Shown here piece after piece: positions 59,906 to 64,000 of a stretch of DNA of 64,000 bases; positions within the stretch are counted from its first letter, which is position 1, and every line of letters begins with the position of its first letter. The position numbers and the translations under genes were made by a program. Under the pieces are notes generated by a model. That model did no database searches, was not told the DNA's origin, and was given only the letters and a program-made list of their open reading frames with translations. The stretch is from the NCBI GenBank assembly GCA_003298465.1, contig QNGA01000011.1, positions 95,230 through 159,229 of the forward strand. The letters run 5' to 3'. This DNA is from a halophilic archaeon. Its GTDB lineage: Archaea; Halobacteriota; Halobacteria; Halobacteriales; Haladaptataceae.

Positions 59906-61182
59906 GCACCGTCCTCCCCGACGGCGAGTATCGACTCGACGAGCACGTCCACGCCGATGCCGAGGCTCCGTTCGTCCACGTCGAACGTCGGCGTGTGATG
60001 GCTCGTCGGGTGGTCGGTACCGACGATGAGATACGTCGCGAGGCCGCCTTCCTCCTGCACTCGCTGCATCAGGAACGTGGCGTCCTCGCTCGCACCGAAG
60101 TCCGCGGTCGGGACGACCGAGTCGACGCCGTCGACGTCGCAGGCCACGTCCGCCACGACGTCGACGAGTTCGGGGTCGCTGTCGGCCCGGGGGGATTCGC
60201 TGACGACGTCGACGTCGACGTCACATCCGTGCATCTCGGCGGCGGCTTCGAACGTCCGCGTCAGGCGGGATTTCACGTACTCCTTGAGTTCGGTCGTCTC
60301 GCCGCGCGCCTCCGCCTCGACGTGTGCAGTCTCGGCGATGACGTTGCTCGCGGTCCCGGCCTCCGCCCTCCCGAGGTTCACCCGGGTCATGCCGTCGGAG
60401 TGACGGGGAATCGCGTAGGCGTTCTGGATGGCGGTGCCGAGCGCCTGCATCGCGTTGTCGCCCTCCTGGGGCGCTTTGCCCGCGTGCGCGGACGTTCCCG
60501 TGAACGTCGCATCGACGTGGCACATGGCGAGTGGGCGCTCGATACCGGCGACGACCTCGCCCGTCGGGTGGTCGAGACCGACGTGGACCGCGAAGAGGTA
60601 GTCGAGGTCGTCGGCGAACCGACTCTCGGCCATCGGACGACCACCGCCGGACACCTCCTCTGCCGGCTGGAAGAAGACGACGAGTTTCCCGTCGAAGTCG
60701 CTCGCTTTCACGGCTTCGAGGGTGGCGAGACCCCACGTCATGTGTGCGTCGTGGCCGCAGGCGTGCATCGTCCCCTTCCGTTCCGACCGGAACCCCTCGG
60801 CGGCGGGCGCGTGGTCGTCCGCCGTCGACTCCTCGATGAACAGGGCGTCGATGTCGACCCGAAGGCCGACGACCGGCCCGGGACCCTCGTCGAGGACGGC
60901 GACCGCTCCCGTGTGTCCGCCTTCGATTCGGTCGAGGAGGTCCGGATCGGCGCCGCGTTCGAGCGCCCGCTCGTACCAGCGGTCTACGTCGTCGTCTTCG
61001 GGGACGGCCATGCGGTCTTCGCCGTCGTACGCCTCGGTTCCGACGGCGAGTTCGTCGACGCCGATAGCGTGCAGTTCTTCGACGAGGCGGTGCGTCGTGT
61101 AGAATTCGCGCCACGCCGGTTCCGGATACCGATGGAACTCGCGTCGTACGTCGGAGAGTCGCTCCTGTATCGACTCGGCCAT
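59902..61182 (-). CDS. M20 family amidohydrolase, AbgA-like
   Basis: A 426-residue dimetal hydrolase that splits an amide bond of an N-acylated or aminobenzoyl amino acid. Marks are FHRYPEPAWREF, the metal motifs MHACGHDAHMTWG and QPAEEVSGGG, and the late GTDHPTSHHTPTFDVD. An insert with EDRMAVPEDDD, then RALERGADPDLLDRIEGGHTG, matches the layout of AbgA, the A subunit of p-aminobenzoyl-glutamate hydrolase, rather than simple aminoacylases. No AbgB partner is visible. ATG 61182 is preferred; a GTG at 61195 would add five residues. First gene of a two-gene operon with the dehydratase. Confidence 0.85.
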   Translation of the reverse strand: MAESIQERLSDVRREFHRYPEPAWREFYTTHRLVEELHAIGVDELAVGTEAYDGEDRMAVPEDDDVDRWYERALERGADPDLLDRIEGGHTGAVAVLDEGPGPVVGLRVDIDALFIEESTADDHAPAAEGFRSERKGTMHACGHDAHMTWGLATLEAVKASDFDGKLVVFFQPAEEVSGGGRPMAESRFADDLDYLFAVHVGLDHPTGEVVAGIERPLAMCHVDATFTGTSAHAGKAPQEGDNAMQALGTAIQNAYAIPRHSDGMTRVNLGRAEAGTASNVIAETAHVEAEARGETTELKEYVKSRLTRTFEAAAEMHGCDVDVDVVSESPRADSDPELVDVVADVACDVDGVDSVVPTADFGASEDATFLMQRVQEEGGLATYLIVGTDHPTSHHTPTFDVDERSLGIGVDVLVESILAVGEDGA

Positions 61183-61202
61183 GCGTGGCGCTGACACTCT
61201 CC

Positions 61203-61240
61203 AACCACTTAATTGTAAACGCTTTTCGTTGATAGTGGTT
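61203..61240. repeat. Inverted repeat AACCACT / AGTGGTT in the divergent promoter
   Basis: AACCACT at 61203-61209 and AGTGGTT at 61234-61240 form 7-bp arms around an AT-rich 24-bp centre, between the leftward amidohydrolase gene and the rightward hydroxyacid dehydrogenase gene. Could be an operator for both; no regulator gene is adjacent. Confidence 0.35.
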
Positions 61241-61313
61241 ACACAAAAGGACTAAGTTGGGCTGTCACAATCCTTCGACCATCGATTCGCGTCCGCCGCG
61301 CGATGGTGAGAGA

Positions 61314-62285
61314 ATGAGTGTGAACCCAGATATCGTCGTCCTCCGCGAGGGGACGGAAGGACTCTCGATGGAATCGTACGCCGAGGAACTACGCGAACGT
61401 CTTCCCGACCGGACGGTCGCACTCGCCCGGACGCCGAAACAGGAGCGCGAACTCGTCGCGGACGCACGGGTCGTCACCGGAATCACCGTGGACGAGGACC
61501 TGCTCACCCGCGCCGAGCGACTCGAACTGTTCGCGTGTACCTTCGCCGGGACCGACCACGTCCCGATGGACGCTTTCGCCGAACGCGGCGTCGCCGTGAC
61601 GAACGCCGGAGGCATCCACGCGCCCGGAATCGCCGAACAGGCCGTCGGCAACGTGCTCGTCTTCGCACGTCGCCTCCACGAAGGATGGCGACGCAAGCAG
61701 CGCGCCGAGTGGCGACATTTTCAGTCGGGCGAACTCACCGACAGCACGGTCACCGTCGTCGGTCTCGGCTCCATCGGCCAAGCGGTCGTCCAGCGTCTCC
61801 AGGGGTTCGACGTCGAGACCATCGGCGTCCGGTACACGCCGGAGAAGGGCGGCCCGACGGACGAAGTCGTCGGCTTCGAGGAAGACGCCATCCACGACGC
61901 CTTCTCGCGAAGCGAGTACGTCGTCGTCGCCTGTCCGCTCAACGAGATGACCCGCGGGCTCGTCGGGGAGTCCGAGTTCGCGACGATGCCGACGGACGCC
62001 GTGCTGGTCAACACCGCACGCGGCCCCATCGTCGATACCGACGCACTCGTCTCCGCACTGCGGTCGAACAAGATCCGCGGGGCGGCACTCGACGTTACCG
62101 ACCCCGAACCGCTCCCGGCAGACCACCCGCTCTGGAACCTCGAGAACTGCCTCGTCACACCCCACACCGGCGGCCACACGCCGCGACACTGGGAACGGCT
62201 CGCCGACATCGTCGCAGCGAACGTCGAACGGCTCGACACCGGTGAGACGCTGGAGAACCAGGTGCTCGCGCCGAAATCCGACTGA
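61314..62285 (+). CDS. D-2-hydroxyacid dehydrogenase
   Basis: A 323-residue NAD(P)-dependent enzyme that interconverts a 2-keto acid and a D-2-hydroxy acid. Marks are the substrate Gly in TNAGGIHAPGIAEQAV, the cofactor motif VVGLGSIGQAVVQRL (about 143-157), the Arg in NTARGPIVDTDAL, the Glu in DVTDPEPLPADHPLW and the catalytic His in LVTPHTGGHTP. ATG 61314 is chosen over the ATG at 61257, which adds an unrelated stretch. The next gene starts seven bases later, so the two form an operon for a hydroxy acid pathway. Confidence 0.9.
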   Translation: MSVNPDIVVLREGTEGLSMESYAEELRERLPDRTVALARTPKQERELVADARVVTGITVDEDLLTRAERLELFACTFAGTDHVPMDAFAERGVAVTNAGGIHAPGIAEQAVGNVLVFARRLHEGWRRKQRAEWRHFQSGELTDSTVTVVGLGSIGQAVVQRLQGFDVETIGVRYTPEKGGPTDEVVGFEEDAIHDAFSRSEYVVVACPLNEMTRGLVGESEFATMPTDAVLVNTARGPIVDTDALVSALRSNKIRGAALDVTDPEPLPADHPLWNLENCLVTPHTGGHTPRHWERLADIVAANVERLDTGETLENQVLAPKSD

Positions 62286-62292
62286 CGAGACG

Positions 62293-64000
62293 ATGGCATC
62301 ACAGGACCCCAGACCCGCCCGCGAACGGGCGGACGTGGACGCAGACGCCGACCCTGCCGGCGACCCCGCGGACGACCCGCGAGCCGATTACGACTACGCG
62401 GGCGGCGACGTGACACGTCCGGGTCTCGTCGCTGACCTCAGCGACCGCGTCGAAGGCGAGGTTCGGTTCGACGAGTACACCCGCCAACTCTACGCGACGG
62501 ACGCCAGCGCCTACGAGGTGACGCCCGTCGGCGTCGTCTTCCCGGAATCGACCGCGGACGTGGCGGCGGTGATGGAGTACTGCGCCGAGCGCGAGATACC
62601 CGTCCTCCCCCGGGGCGGTGGCACGAGTCTCGCCGGCCAGGCGGTCAACGAGGCGGTCGTCCTCGACTTCACGGACGCTATGGACGGCGTCGTCGACGTC
62701 GACCCCGACGAACGACGAGCGCGAGCGCAGGCCGGGACCGTCCTCGCCGAGTTGAACGCGACGGTCGCCCCGCACGGGTTGAAGTTCGCGCCCGACCCGG
62801 CCGCCGGGAATCGAAGTACGCTCGGCGGCGCTATCGGGAACAACTCGACCGGAGCGCACTCGTTGAAGTACGGCAAGACCGACGCCTACGTCGAAGAAGT
62901 GGAGGTCGTACTCGCCGACGGCACGGTGACGACGTTCGGCGAGGTGACGCTGGACGAACTCGAAGTGCGCGCCGACCCGGAGGGCGACCGCGAAGCGCAG
63001 ATACACGACGCGCTCCGCCGCGTCGTCGACGGGGAGGCAGACGCGGTCCGGGAGGCGTTTCCCGACCTGAAGCGCAACGTCTCGGGATACAACCTCGACC
63101 GACTGGTCGCGGAGGCCGACGACGGAAGCGTCAACCTCGCTCGCGTCTTCGCCGGAAGCGAAGGAACGCTCGGCGTCGTCACCGAAGCCACCGTCTCGCT
63201 CGAACCGATCCCCGAGACGAAGTCGGTCGCCCTCCTCACGTACCGCGACCTCCTCGACGCGATGGCCGACGTAGACGCCATCGTGCGCGACCACGACCCG
63301 GCCGCCGTCGAAGCCGTCGACGACGTGTTGCTCGACCTGGCACGAGAGACCGACGAGTTCGCGGAGGTCGCCGCGCGACTCCCGGAGGGGACCGAGACGG
63401 CGCTGCTCGTCGAGTTCTACGCCGACTCGGACGACGAACGACGCCGGAAGGTCGCGGACCTCGTGGCCGACCGCGTCGACGACCCCACCACAGCCGACAC
63501 CCGCTCCGGTGATTCCGACGGAGCCGACCGGTCGGGTGCGTTTGCGGCGCTAGAAGCGTACGAGGACGACGAACGCGAACAGCTGTGGAAGCTCAGGAAG
63601 AGCGGAATGCCCATCCTGCTCTCCCGGACGTCCGACGCGAAGCACATCAGCTTCATCGAGGACACCGCCGTCCCGACCGAACATCTCGCCGACTACGTCG
63701 CGGACTTCCAGGAGGTGCTCGAGGACAACGACACGTTCGCCAGCTTCTACGCCCACGCCGGCCCCGGATGCATGCACATGCGACCGCTCGTGGACACGAA
63801 GAGTCCGGCGGGAGTGAACCAACTGGAGAACATCGCGGACGGGGTGACCGACCTCGTGGTCGAGTACGGCGGCAGCGTCTCGGGCGAGCACGGCGACGGC
63901 CGGGCGCGCACCCAGTGGAACCGGAAGCTGTACGGCGAGCACGTCTGGGAGGTGTTCCGGGAGCTCAAGACGGCGTTCGACCCCGACTGGCTGTTGAACC
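62293..64000 (+). CDS. FAD-binding oxidase, GlcD/D-lactate dehydrogenase-like (3' end outside window)
   Basis: The frame is open to the last base, so about 569 residues are seen and the gene is incomplete. After a 45-residue acidic tail, the FAD-binding (PCMH) domain shows RQLYATDASAYEVTPVGVV, VLPRGGGTSLAGQAV and APDPAAGNRSTLGGAIGNNS. The C-terminal FAD-linked oxidase domain includes FAGSEGTLGVVTEATVSLE and SGEHGDGRARTQWNRKLYG. Haloarchaeal relatives are about 1000 residues with an added Fe-S cluster region, expected beyond the window. It should oxidise a D-2-hydroxy acid and feed the respiratory chain. Seven bases after the D-2-hydroxyacid dehydrogenase. Confidence 0.9.
   Translation, partial: MASQDPRPARERADVDADADPAGDPADDPRADYDYAGGDVTRPGLVADLSDRVEGEVRFDEYTRQLYATDASAYEVTPVGVVFPESTADVAAVMEYCAEREIPVLPRGGGTSLAGQAVNEAVVLDFTDAMDGVVDVDPDERRARAQAGTVLAELNATVAPHGLKFAPDPAAGNRSTLGGAIGNNSTGAHSLKYGKTDAYVEEVEVVLADGTVTTFGEVTLDELEVRADPEGDREAQIHDALRRVVDGEADAVREAFPDLKRNVSGYNLDRLVAEADDGSVNLARVFAGSEGTLGVVTEATVSLEPIPETKSVALLTYRDLLDAMADVDAIVRDHDPAAVEAVDDVLLDLARETDEFAEVAARLPEGTETALLVEFYADSDDERRRKVADLVADRVDDPTTADTRSGDSDGADRSGAFAALEAYEDDEREQLWKLRKSGMPILLSRTSDAKHISFIEDTAVPTEHLADYVADFQEVLEDNDTFASFYAHAGPGCMHMRPLVDTKSPAGVNQLENIADGVTDLVVEYGGSVSGEHGDGRARTQWNRKLYGEHVWEVFRELKTAFDPDWLLN

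Overview
The window looks like part of a haloarchaeal chromosome or large replicon. The DNA is GC-rich and the proteins are strongly acidic. Many starts are leaderless, with an A/T-rich TATA element about 26 nt upstream of the ATG. Exported proteins carry twin-arginine signals and archaeal-type lipoboxes. Several families are typical of haloarchaea: an H-type malate synthase, a bat-type HTH_10 regulator, Gfo6-like sugar dehydrogenase and a gas vesicle cluster. All functional calls rest on reading the sequence and on family knowledge; no database search was run.

Layout. 1-3.2 kb: the end of an LVIVD-like protein, then a small ORF with aceA-aceB (glyoxylate shunt). 3.4-9.3 kb: small haloarchaeal proteins, two micro zinc-finger proteins, a glutamate-cysteine-ligase-like enzyme, a zinc alcohol dehydrogenase and an atypical SDR. 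9.5-14.5 kb: a nitrogen-related group made of a sodium:solute symporter, an NrpR-like regulator, an agmatinase-family ureohydrolase and a class III aminotransferase. A shared 16-bp palindrome lies over the predicted transcription starts of the symporter and the aminotransferase. 15-30.6 kb: a saccharide utilisation locus with D-galactonate dehydratase, two GH2 enzymes, an IclR regulator, a complete sugar ABC importer with a DUF624 protein, a secreted GH43 enzyme and a Gfo6-like sugar dehydrogenase. Together they suggest outside hydrolysis, import, intracellular cleavage, oxidation and dehydration of a galactose- or pentose-containing glycan. 32-36.6 kb: a second sugar ABC importer.

36.9-42.5 kb: the most unusual operon. 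An HTH_10 regulator is followed by a complete OpuC/ProU-type quaternary-amine ABC importer and then by a histidine-ammonia-lyase homologue. That lyase lacks the Ala-Ser-Gly triad that forms the MIO cofactor (it has Ser-Ser-Asp) and also lacks an active-site Tyr (Leu instead). I propose import and breakdown of a histidine betaine such as ergothioneine or hercynine by a MIO-independent, ergothionase-like elimination.

42.5-50.6 kb: a DUF389 membrane protein and a divergent gas vesicle cluster (gvpA, gvpA, gvpN, gvpO leftward; gvpF, G, H, I, J, K, L, M rightward). gvpA is duplicated, no gvpC or gvpDE is visible, and the GvpI-position protein is unusually long. 50.7-64 kb: an amino-acid/organic-acid catabolic region with an aldehyde ferredoxin oxidoreductase, two class III aminotransferases, RidA, a BCCT transporter, a threonine-dehydratase-like enzyme overlapping an AbgA-like amidohydrolase, a D-2-hydroxyacid dehydrogenase and the start of a large FAD oxidase that runs off the window. 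No IS element, rRNA, tRNA or CRISPR array was recognised.
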